A DNA stretch of 64,000 nt from contig CAZSLO010000006.1 in NCBI GenBank assembly GCA_964608025.1, positions 62,001-126,000 of the forward strand, in the 5' to 3' direction. Position 1 is the first letter of the stretch. Every line of letters begins with the position of its first letter. Below, one piece after another: positions 8,898 to 16,579 of the stretch. The notes below the pieces were generated by a model. It searched no databases, was not told the origin of the DNA, and saw only the letters and a list, made by a program, of their open reading frames with translations. Both the position numbers and the translations under genes were made by a program. The stretch comes from CAZSLO01 sp964608025 (GTDB lineage Bacteria > Chloroflexota > Dehalococcoidia > Lucifugimonadales > CAJWER01).

Positions 8898-9746
8898 ATG
8901 ACCATTAGACTTATTCCAAGATTAGACATCAAGGGCCCAAATCTTGTTAAGGGAATTCACCTTGAGGGCCTGAGAGTATTAGGAAAACCTGAACGCTTCG
9001 CTAGCCTCTATTATAGGAGCGGCGCCGACGAACTAATGTATATGGATGTGGTCGCAAGCCTTTACGGTAGAAATAGTCTACTTGAAATCATCGAGCGTAC
9101 TGCAAGTGAAATATTCATCCCTCTCACAGTTGGCGGCGGATTAAAAACCCTCGAGGATATCAGCACCGTGTTACGTGCCGGAGCCGACAAGGTATCTCTC
9201 AACACAGCTAGCATAAACCGCCCAGAATTAATCGCTGAGGCAGCCCAGAGATTTGGGTCATCCACCATAGTGGTATCTATTGAAGCTATCAAGAGACCGG
9301 ATGGTACCTATGAAGCATACACAAATAACGGACGAGAAAGCACCGGGATTGAGGTGTATGAGTGGGCAATCCGCGCAGCTGAACTAGGTGCGGGAGAATT
9401 GGTAATCACAGCTATTGACCGGGAAGGTACAGGCGATGGATTTGATCTTGAATTGACCCGTACCGTGGCTGACTCGGTTTCTATCCCAGTCATTGCATCC
9501 GGTGGTGCCGGCAAACTCAATGACATTTCCAGTGTTATAGTTAATGGCCATGCTGATGCCGTAGCCATAGCATCAATGTTGCATTACAGCGGAATTGAAC
9601 AATTCGCCCTTGAAGACTCCGATTATGAACAAGAGGGCAATATTGAACATCTTCGTAGCCGGAAGGGTTTCAGCCTCGTTGACGAATCATCTATAGGCAA
9701 GATCAAAGAACATATGGTAGATAACGGAATTGAATGTAGGAACTAG
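8898..9746 (+). CDS. HisF-like acetamidino-modification protein (AglZ/HisF2, WbuZ family)
   Basis: TIM-barrel protein of the HisF superfamily, here expected to guide ammonia from the HisH-like glutaminase to the sugar amidotransferase downstream, not to make histidine. The 282-aa chain has RLDIKGPNLVKGI at residues 8-20, LTVGGGLK at 77-83 and VIASGGAGK later. The first HisF catalytic aspartate is kept (D10), but the second (D130 in Thermotoga HisF) is replaced by E129 in VVSIEAIKRPDG, and loop 1 reads KGP where HisF has KDG. These changes fit loss of imidazole-ring chemistry. Compared with HisF it has about 30 extra C-terminal residues. It precedes the HisH-like gene by 16 nt. Confidence 0.83.
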   Translation: MTIRLIPRLDIKGPNLVKGIHLEGLRVLGKPERFASLYYRSGADELMYMDVVASLYGRNSLLEIIERTASEIFIPLTVGGGLKTLEDISTVLRAGADKVSLNTASINRPELIAEAAQRFGSSTIVVSIEAIKRPDGTYEAYTNNGRESTGIEVYEWAIRAAELGAGELVITAIDREGTGDGFDLELTRTVADSVSIPVIASGGAGKLNDISSVIVNGHADAVAIASMLHYSGIEQFALEDSDYEQEGNIEHLRSRKGFSLVDESSIGKIKEHMVDNGIECRN

Positions 9747-9762
9747 ATCATGACACAGATTT

Positions 9763-10458
9763 ATGACTGACGATCGTTCTCACCCAGTTGTGATAATCGA
9801 CTATGGCATGGGCAATCTATTTAGCGTACAGCAGGCTTTCTCAAAGGTAGGAATACCGGCAACTATTACTTCTTCCAAGATCGACATAATGGAAGCAATG
9901 GTTGTGGTAATACCCGGCGTTGGTGCATTCGGAGATGCAATGAATGCACTTCATAAGCTCGATTTAGTCAGCCCTATCAAAGACCTTATTGGATCAAACA
10001 CCCTTATCGTCGGAATATGTCTTGGGATGGAATTGTTGATGTCGGAGAGCGAAGAATTCGGTATACACAAAGGCTTAGATGTTGTTTCAGGCCCTGTAGC
10101 CCGCCTGAAACCGAACCCAGATGACAAGAGGCCTCCAAAAGTACCTCACGTTGGATGGAGTAGAATCTGGTCCCCTAATGATTCCCGTGACGAGGATCCG
10201 TGGAAAGACACGTTACTTGACTCGGTACCTAAAGATGAGTTTATGTACTTCGTACACTCCTATTACGTACGTCCACTAGATGAAAATATCATCCTTTCTG
10301 TCTCACAATATGGCGATGTGGAATTCTGTTCTTCTTTCAGCACAGGTAATATTTTCGGATGTCAATTTCACCCAGAACGCTCAGGTATTCATGGACTTAC
10401 GATATACGAAAATATATATGCTCACTGTAATGAAAAGACAAAATATATCGATAATTAA
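9763..10458 (+). CDS. hisH: HisH-like glutamine amidotransferase for sugar amidination
   Basis: Class I glutamine amidotransferase that releases ammonia from glutamine for the acetamidino modification. The catalytic triad is intact: C86 in VGICLGMELL, with H203 and E205 in CQFHPERSG. The oxyanion-side motif PGVGAFGDAM is at 51-60. The 231-aa length is slightly longer than housekeeping HisH because of an insert around residues 135-155 (SPNDSRDEDPWKD). It lies between the HisF-like and N-acetyl sugar amidotransferase genes, the same arrangement as WbuYZX/HisH2-HisF2-PseA modules, and no other histidine gene is nearby. Confidence 0.82.
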   Translation: MTDDRSHPVVIIDYGMGNLFSVQQAFSKVGIPATITSSKIDIMEAMVVVIPGVGAFGDAMNALHKLDLVSPIKDLIGSNTLIVGICLGMELLMSESEEFGIHKGLDVVSGPVARLKPNPDDKRPPKVPHVGWSRIWSPNDSRDEDPWKDTLLDSVPKDEFMYFVHSYYVRPLDENIILSVSQYGDVEFCSSFSTGNIFGCQFHPERSGIHGLTIYENIYAHCNEKTKYIDN

Positions 10459-10475
10459 TAAGGAGCTCCATTAGA

Positions 10476-11702
10476 GTGACTAAAGATCCTAAACAAGTAA
10501 TTTATTGCAAGAAATGCGTGGTCTCAAACCAACGTCCCCGGATTACTTTCGATCATAACGGTGTTTGTAGTGCATGTATTTTTGCCTACGAGAAACAGAA
10601 CGTGATTGATTGGAAATCTCGTCAACAACAACTAGAGGAACTTTGTGACAAATATCGTCGAAGTGACGGCAGTTATGATGTGATTGTCCCGGTAAGCGGT
10701 GGGAAAGACAGTGCGTATGTCGCACATATGCTGAAACACAAATATCGAATGAATCCTCTAACTGTTACATGGGCACCTTTTGAATACACCGATATAGGCT
10801 GGCAAAATTATCAAAACTTCGTAGGGTCTGGATTTACTAATCTTCTTGGATGGCCTAACCGCAAGTTGCATCGAAAATTGGCAAGAATAGCATTTGAGGC
10901 GGCTGGCGACAATTTTATGCCTTTTATATACGGCCAAATGGCTTATGCTTTTCACCTTGCCGTCTCTTTTGATATCAAACTTGTTTTCTACGGTGAAAAT
11001 GGGGAGGCAGAATATGGAGGTTCCGGGGAACATAACTACCGTCCTTTCATGCCCTTAGAGGATTTTTCGAGGCTATACTGGAACGGTACAACAGTCCATT
11101 CATTAATCGAATGGGGAAAATCACGCGGCATTTTAGACTCTCAAGATTACAGTGATAGTGATTTGTTGTATTACGCTCCACCTTCAATTGAGGTTCTAAG
11201 CGGTAAAGAAATCCAGATGCACTGGTTTTCCTACTACCACAAATGGGTACCTCAAGAGAATTTCTACTACGCAGCTGAGCATACAGGTTTCCAGGCCAAT
11301 CTAGATGGTCGATCTGAAGGCACATATTCGAAATATGCCAGCTTGGATGATCAACTAGACGGGCCTCATTATTATCTTTCTTACATAAAATTTGGTATTG
11401 GGCGCGCCACTTCTGATGCTGCTCATGAAGTTCGAGATGGCCACATCACGAGAGAAGAAGCAGTGGCACTTGTTCACAGATATGACGGGGAATTCCCCAA
11501 GAAATATTTCAATGTTTTCCTCGAATATCTTGACATTACAGAGGAAAAATTCCATGAGGTGGTAGATTCCTATAGACCCCCACACCTTTGGGAAAAGGTT
11601 GACGGAGAATGGGCATTGCAACATCAGGTTACGAATATACCAGTAGAGGAAGCTGTTATAACTCCACCAATATCCAGCCCCCCGAGATCAGATCAGAGCT
11701 AG
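10476..11702 (+). CDS. N-acetyl sugar amidotransferase (PseA/WbuX family, PP-loop)
   Basis: ATP-dependent enzyme that converts an N-acetyl group to an acetamidino group using ammonia delivered by the HisH/HisF-like pair. The 408-aa protein shows an N-terminal putative zinc site (C11, C14, C31, C34) and a PP-loop ATP-binding motif SGGKDS at residues 74-79. The region FYGENGEAEYGGSG is characteristic of the TIGR03573 group. The GTG start at 10476 is preceded by AAGGAG, a good ribosome binding site at 10460-10465. The context predicts an amidino form of legionaminic acid such as Leg5Ac7Am or Leg5Am7Ac; which nitrogen is modified cannot be told from sequence. Confidence 0.85.
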   Translation: MTKDPKQVIYCKKCVVSNQRPRITFDHNGVCSACIFAYEKQNVIDWKSRQQQLEELCDKYRRSDGSYDVIVPVSGGKDSAYVAHMLKHKYRMNPLTVTWAPFEYTDIGWQNYQNFVGSGFTNLLGWPNRKLHRKLARIAFEAAGDNFMPFIYGQMAYAFHLAVSFDIKLVFYGENGEAEYGGSGEHNYRPFMPLEDFSRLYWNGTTVHSLIEWGKSRGILDSQDYSDSDLLYYAPPSIEVLSGKEIQMHWFSYYHKWVPQENFYYAAEHTGFQANLDGRSEGTYSKYASLDDQLDGPHYYLSYIKFGIGRATSDAAHEVRDGHITREEAVALVHRYDGEFPKKYFNVFLEYLDITEEKFHEVVDSYRPPHLWEKVDGEWALQHQVTNIPVEEAVITPPISSPPRSDQS

Positions 11703-11706
11703 ATAT

Positions 11707-13791
11707 ATGGGCCACGATGTTCATGAGATTCAGTCAGTTTATTGGGTAGATCTACTTTGTACAATGGCGGTCATCAAGATCATTTATATCGGTATTTCAA
11801 ACCGTCATATCGGACGTCATCAAATACAATATCTTTCTGCAACCCCAATAGGAACTATTCTATTTAACCTAGTAGTTTTTCCATTTAAGATTATCGGTGT
11901 TAAATTCCAATCCATCCATCAGGAATACGATATCTATGAATTCCAAGAAACAAGCTCTGCACAAACAGCCTGGCAAATAGACGAGGGCATCAACGCCGTT
12001 CAGGAACGCATAGGCAACAGGATAGTATCCGAAATAGACATAGCTAGATTGGTCAATAAGTATCTGAAAAGAACCTACCCAAAGAAGAAAATCCTGCTTT
12101 ATCTTAAAATCGCAATCGCAACTGAAGTTTACGATACCGTTCGGAATCTAATTATTTTTGACCAATTGGCCTTAAGCACTCAAGGTGACTATAGAAATGC
12201 CACTTTTTTTGTTGTTGCGCAACCATCTTTTCCAAATGCCATACTCGCAGAATTTCACGCCTCCACAACAAGCCAAATAATTATGTATGTCAATCTAGAT
12301 TTCATACGCCCATTTATAAGGGTTATAGGTGGACTCTCGAAAGATTTCATTGGAGCTATATTACGATTACCCTGGAAGAACAAAGGATGGTGGAGATTTA
12401 CTAGTAATACAACATCAATTCCAGAGGCTCCTACAGCACCTCGCCGTAGAATTGCTGTAAATTACACTAAAGGTACCTACATTGGATCCCGCAATGACAT
12501 CTTCTGGTACCCAGGTTCTGGCTTGGATGGAAATCAGGTCCTTGTATATTTTGGAAGGCAGCGATTTCCTGCAACAAAAGAGGCTATCCACAATGCCGAG
12601 GCCCTAGGCTTAGAGTGGATGATTATGGATGATTGGAATCCAGGCAGGCTTAATACAGACTACATAAAAGACATTTTTGCTGCGACATTAAGAGTAGCTA
12701 AATTAAGCGTATTCGCGTTAACAAAAATGTCTTGGTCAACTTGGTGGCTCTGGAAACAAATGGTTGACTTTGAGAGAAGGATTTATTTTTGGACTGCCTT
12801 CTTGAAAGAACATCGTATAGCTGTACATATCCATCATACAGCGAATACATCGAATTCAATACCGATGGTGTTCGCCGCAGAAAAGGCAGGAGCGATCGAT
12901 ATAGGATATCAATGGAGCGGCACCGAATTCACACTTTCGGTACGTGGCCGTGTCTCTGCAAACCATGTACTTTTTTGCTGGGGTCCTCTTTTTGTAGATC
13001 AAATGCAATCACACAACATGGATCCCGATGTCACTCTAATCAGCGGGCATATATTCAGGTATTTGGCAAAAGATACCGCAAGCAATAGTGCCCAACTTAG
13101 ACAAAGTTTACTCCAGCCTGGGGTAGATTATATTATTTGTCTCTTTGACAGTGGCTTCCACCGAGACATCTACCAAACTCCAAAAATGATGACAGAATTC
13201 TATAAACTCGCTGTGGACTACATCCTCCAAGATCCCGGGACGTTACTTCTTGTTAAACCCAAGAGTTCTCTCGTTGCCGAAATGCCACCTAATGTCATGT
13301 CTATCTTGGCACAAGCCAGATCATCAGGACGATGCTTTATAGAAAACGAAAATAAATCTTCTTTTGAAGCTGCTATGGCATCAGATATAGCTGTGGGTAT
13401 AGGAGTAAACACCGCGATTTTGGAGGCATCTCTATCTGGAATTCCTGGAATCCATTTTGATATGCCTGGTGGCATGGCAAAGATTTTTTCAGGCTTGGAA
13501 ACCACCTCCGAACAATGTGTGTTTAGTGACAGTAAAGAACTTTTTCAAGCAATTAGAGAGCACAAAGAAAAAAGAGATACCACCCTGATAGGAAATCACG
13601 GTACTTGGCTCCAAAAAGTGGATCCGTTTCAAGATGAAAATGCTAACCGTCGGATAGGAGATTACCTTAAATGTTACATGGACTCTATTGATGCAGGTCT
13701 TGATGTACCACAAGCTTTATCGGCCGCAAACATGCAATACGCCGAAAAAGTTGGAAACAAATATGTAATCTACAGCCAATGCAAATCCTAA
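11707..13791 (+). CDS. Large putative GT-B-fold polysaccharide transferase, unknown specificity
   Basis: A 694-aa protein not matched to a named family with confidence. The C-terminal half looks like surface-carbohydrate/Kdo- or sialyl-type GT-B enzymes: DYIICLFDSGFHRD, a basic KPKSS motif near residue 518 (compare the KPHP of KpsS/C-like proteins), then SDIAVGIGVNTAILEASLSG and GIHFDMPGG, a donor-nucleotide binding loop followed by a short acidic strand. A hydrophobic stretch lies near residues 45-65. It follows the amidotransferase gene by 4 nt and is a candidate transferase for the CMP-nonulosonate, although that is inference. The start ATG 11707 has a weak ribosome binding site; ATG 11764 is a possible alternative. 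Confidence 0.55.
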   Translation: MGHDVHEIQSVYWVDLLCTMAVIKIIYIGISNRHIGRHQIQYLSATPIGTILFNLVVFPFKIIGVKFQSIHQEYDIYEFQETSSAQTAWQIDEGINAVQERIGNRIVSEIDIARLVNKYLKRTYPKKKILLYLKIAIATEVYDTVRNLIIFDQLALSTQGDYRNATFFVVAQPSFPNAILAEFHASTTSQIIMYVNLDFIRPFIRVIGGLSKDFIGAILRLPWKNKGWWRFTSNTTSIPEAPTAPRRRIAVNYTKGTYIGSRNDIFWYPGSGLDGNQVLVYFGRQRFPATKEAIHNAEALGLEWMIMDDWNPGRLNTDYIKDIFAATLRVAKLSVFALTKMSWSTWWLWKQMVDFERRIYFWTAFLKEHRIAVHIHHTANTSNSIPMVFAAEKAGAIDIGYQWSGTEFTLSVRGRVSANHVLFCWGPLFVDQMQSHNMDPDVTLISGHIFRYLAKDTASNSAQLRQSLLQPGVDYIICLFDSGFHRDIYQTPKMMTEFYKLAVDYILQDPGTLLLVKPKSSLVAEMPPNVMSILAQARSSGRCFIENENKSSFEAAMASDIAVGIGVNTAILEASLSGIPGIHFDMPGGMAKIFSGLETTSEQCVFSDSKELFQAIREHKEKRDTTLIGNHGTWLQKVDPFQDENANRRIGDYLKCYMDSIDAGLDVPQALSAANMQYAEKVGNKYVIYSQCKS

Positions 13792-13810
13792 ATTAACCCC
13801 AAAATATTCT

Positions 13811-14629
13811 ATGGTTAAACTTGAAGAAATAAGGGAATACTGGGAAACCCATACACCCGGATTACAACACTCATCTCATATTGTTGGATCACGAGAATTC
13901 TTCGATGAGATTACACTCGAAAGGTATCAAGATCCCTTCAAGTACAGCTATCTCACCGACGTTGCGGAATTTGGCCAGCATAAAGGAGAGGATGTGCTGG
14001 AGATTGGTGTAGGTATGGGTACCGATCTCCTACAGTTTGCCAAAAGCGGCAGTAATGTCTTTGGAATAGACCTGACGTCAGCAGCTGTAGATCTAACAAG
14101 AGCACGATTCAAACAAGAAGGACTAAAAGCTGATATAAGACAGGCTAACTTTACTGAAATACCTTTCGATACTGGTTCATTTGACGTTGTCTACTGCTTC
14201 GGAGTGCTACACCACGCGGAAGAAACCGAACAAGGCATCTCGGAGATATATCGGGTGCTGAAGCCCGGTGGACTCGCCATAACTATGCTTTACCACAAGG
14301 GATTCAAATACTACATACGAAAGCTGTTATTGTATGGAATATTGAAGGGTGAATTTCTTCAGTACAACGCCCGTGAAATTGTCAGCCGCCATAGTGAAGA
14401 TTTCGGTAACTCGCCTCTCACCAAAGTCTACAGCCGAAACGACGCTAAACATATGTTCTCGATGTTTGATTCTCTATCAATAAGCTGTCACAGAATCGAT
14501 GATTATATCCGAATAGGAAATCGCCATATATCCCCTTTACAAAGTATTCTGTCAAAACGCGCGTACCAAATCGCCGAAAATTTATTTGGTTGGAACATGG
14601 TCATCAAGAGCTACAAACACCTGCACTGA
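13811..14629 (+). CDS. Class I SAM-dependent methyltransferase
   Basis: Rossmann-fold methyltransferase of the Methyltransf_11/25 type. Motif I is VLEIGVGMGTDLLQFA (about residues 62-77), the acidic residue after strand 2 is in VFGIDLT, and motif post-I/II reads FDVVYCFGVLHHAEET, followed by YRVLKPGGLAI. The 272-aa protein has an extra C-terminal segment of about 90 residues with KYYIRKLLLYGILKGEF, perhaps for acceptor recognition or membrane contact. It is in line with the glycan genes and probably methylates a sugar or glycolipid intermediate; the target is unknown. Confidence 0.75.
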   Translation: MVKLEEIREYWETHTPGLQHSSHIVGSREFFDEITLERYQDPFKYSYLTDVAEFGQHKGEDVLEIGVGMGTDLLQFAKSGSNVFGIDLTSAAVDLTRARFKQEGLKADIRQANFTEIPFDTGSFDVVYCFGVLHHAEETEQGISEIYRVLKPGGLAITMLYHKGFKYYIRKLLLYGILKGEFLQYNAREIVSRHSEDFGNSPLTKVYSRNDAKHMFSMFDSLSISCHRIDDYIRIGNRHISPLQSILSKRAYQIAENLFGWNMVIKSYKHLH

Positions 14630-14635
14630 CGGCAA

Positions 14636-15817
14636 TTGCAAAACGATTCACCTCGAAATTTAGCCTCGGATAATCCAAATACGGGATTCTCAATCCTTCG
14701 AGTGGCAACCTATCCCACGGTGCAGAAAAACGGGGTTGGTTTGCCAGCATATATGTTAGCTGGGGATAAACGATATTCCACTATTTATCGCGCTCCCTTA
14801 TACCAGAACGGTGATGTGCCTCTGGATTTACCAAACAAATCAGTTGATCTACGCTTCATCCCGTTCAACAACAGAGCTATGCCTGAAGACAGGCAGTTAT
14901 CTAGAAGAACAGTAATGGCGTTCTCCCACCGAATATCAGCTGTAGCTCTATTGAGTATGCGGTTACTGATCGATAAAAAAGCAAGCCAAGTAGACCTTGT
15001 CCACATCCACTCGCCGATGTACGCGGCTATCGCTGCATACGCTAAACTTCGGAAGATTTCTACCGTTATAACAATCCATGGCACCGACTTCATCAGGCTT
15101 CGTGATTCAAGAAATCTTCGTCGACTATTAATGCCGATAGATCGTATCCTAAGCGTATCTGACCATTTTGCCTCTGAACTTAGAACACTATTTCCTGAAA
15201 AAATTATAGAAACCGTGTACAACGGCGTCGATACGGCCCTTTTCTCGCCAAGTGGTGGACTAACATCAGAAAGGCGTAATCAGATTATTTCTGTAGGTAG
15301 TCTCAGATGGCACAAGGATCAACAAACCTTAATTATGGCATTCGCGCAACTCGCCCACAAACATGCGAATTGGGATCTAGTTGTCGTGGGAGAGGGGGAA
15401 CTTCGCCAAAAACTTGTACAAACAGCAGCAAGCTATGGATTAGCAAACAGAATCCGTTTTCCGGGCACTTTGTCTCATGAAATGCTGGCAAAAGAATTAT
15501 CTGTCAGCAAGATCTTTGCCCTCAGCTCCGTGACGGAGGGTTTACCGAAAGCGCTTCTTGAAGCAATGGCCAGTGGATGTGCATGTATCAGTACTGATGT
15601 TGGGGAATGTCGCGCAGTACTTAATGACTCTGGACTGATTGTGGATCCAAGAGATCCGACATCGCTCGCCCAAGCCCTAGATTCTCTCATCGGCTCGTGC
15701 AGCTTAGTAAACACCCTTGGTGCCAAGGCAATCAACAGAGCGCAGAATTTTACATGGCAATCTTATAGAGATAAACACATGGCAATTTACCAATCATTAC
15801 TGGGACATCGTCTATGA
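14636..15817 (+). CDS. Glycosyltransferase family 4 (GT-B)
   Basis: Cytoplasmic or membrane-associated retaining glycosyltransferase. The 393-aa chain has the GT4 C-terminal domain: VYNGVDTALFSP, ISVGSLRWHKDQQTLI, VVVGEGELR and the E-x7-E motif in SSVTEGLPKALLEAMASG. The N-terminal acceptor domain includes VHIHSPMYAAIAAYAK and TIHGTDFIRL. The start is TTG at 14636, 6 nt after the methyltransferase stop; the first 18 or so residues look poorly conserved, so a later start is possible. It overlaps the next gene by 4 nt (ATGA). Confidence 0.8.
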   Translation: MQNDSPRNLASDNPNTGFSILRVATYPTVQKNGVGLPAYMLAGDKRYSTIYRAPLYQNGDVPLDLPNKSVDLRFIPFNNRAMPEDRQLSRRTVMAFSHRISAVALLSMRLLIDKKASQVDLVHIHSPMYAAIAAYAKLRKISTVITIHGTDFIRLRDSRNLRRLLMPIDRILSVSDHFASELRTLFPEKIIETVYNGVDTALFSPSGGLTSERRNQIISVGSLRWHKDQQTLIMAFAQLAHKHANWDLVVVGEGELRQKLVQTAASYGLANRIRFPGTLSHEMLAKELSVSKIFALSSVTEGLPKALLEAMASGCACISTDVGECRAVLNDSGLIVDPRDPTSLAQALDSLIGSCSLVNTLGAKAINRAQNFTWQSYRDKHMAIYQSLLGHRL

Positions 15818-16575
15818 TCAGCCACGCCGAAATAGTACGTCGTTCCCGCCGCCACAACTATGAAGAAAATATATGGGTACACCCTTTCAGCGGGCGGATA
15901 GCTTCTCGTTTCACATGGGTTTTCATAAACCTAGGGCTCCAAGCAAACCATGTTACTGCCCTCTCATTTGTTGCAGGGACAATATCAGCGGTATTTCTTC
16001 TATTTGACTCACTTCTTTTCGCAGTAGTTGCGTTTGTGTTTTTTAGACTTCACGTCATTCTAGATGTCTCAGATGGAGAAGTAGCCCGATACAGGGAACA
16101 AGTCTCTCGTTTCGGAGTATTCTGGGATCAATTGATGCACGCTTTCGTGCTCCCGTTGTTGATTGGGTGTATTGCAATCGGCAGATTAATCACTGGCGCA
16201 TCCATTAATATCCTAGCCTTCGGAATAGCCGGTATGGTAGGAAAAAGTACCGACCTTTCAGTCAAGAATTCTTACTATAGAGTTCTATATTTATCTGGAC
16301 AGAAGATCGAAGACAAAGAGCCGTTCACAACTTTGCCGAACCAATCAAATCGGTTTAAAACGTATCTAGGTATTTTATTTCACTTTATCAGCATCGATGG
16401 TCTTTTGTGGTTTTACGCCCTATCATATTTGATCGAATTTTCATGGCTTGGATTTACAGCGCGAGATTGGGTATTTGCAACATACTCCATCCTATTTAAT
16501 TTGATCGCCGTTATTCGTATGACATCTACTTACCGGCTAGACCGATTGCCAATGAGACGGGACTACCGGACTTAG
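15814..16575 (+). CDS. CDP-alcohol phosphotransferase family membrane protein, variant active site
   Basis: Integral membrane enzyme of the CDP-alcohol phosphatidyltransferase fold, which joins a CDP-activated alcohol to an acceptor. The family signature D-x2-DG-x2-AR-x8-G-x3-D-x3-D is seen as D84, D87, G88, A91, R92, G101 and D105, but the last aspartate is replaced by H109 (GVFWDQLMH). Several hydrophobic helices surround the site. At 253 aa it is typical in size. It overlaps the GT4 gene by 4 nt and sits two genes before a LicC-like nucleotidyltransferase, which could supply the CDP-linked substrate for a phosphodiester decoration of the glycan. The His replacement may mark a subfamily or altered chemistry. 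Confidence 0.75.
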   Translation: MISHAEIVRRSRRHNYEENIWVHPFSGRIASRFTWVFINLGLQANHVTALSFVAGTISAVFLLFDSLLFAVVAFVFFRLHVILDVSDGEVARYREQVSRFGVFWDQLMHAFVLPLLIGCIAIGRLITGASINILAFGIAGMVGKSTDLSVKNSYYRVLYLSGQKIEDKEPFTTLPNQSNRFKTYLGILFHFISIDGLLWFYALSYLIEFSWLGFTARDWVFATYSILFNLIAVIRMTSTYRLDRLPMRRDYRT

Positions 16576-16579
16576 CCGT

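Noticed and set aside
8898..10458. HisF/HisH as histidine biosynthesis genes
   Set aside because: No other his gene is near, the pair is followed at once by an N-acetyl sugar amidotransferase, and the HisF-like copy lacks the second catalytic Asp.
14785..15222. 145-aa minus-strand ORF
   Set aside because: Antisense to a clear GT4 gene; shadow frame.
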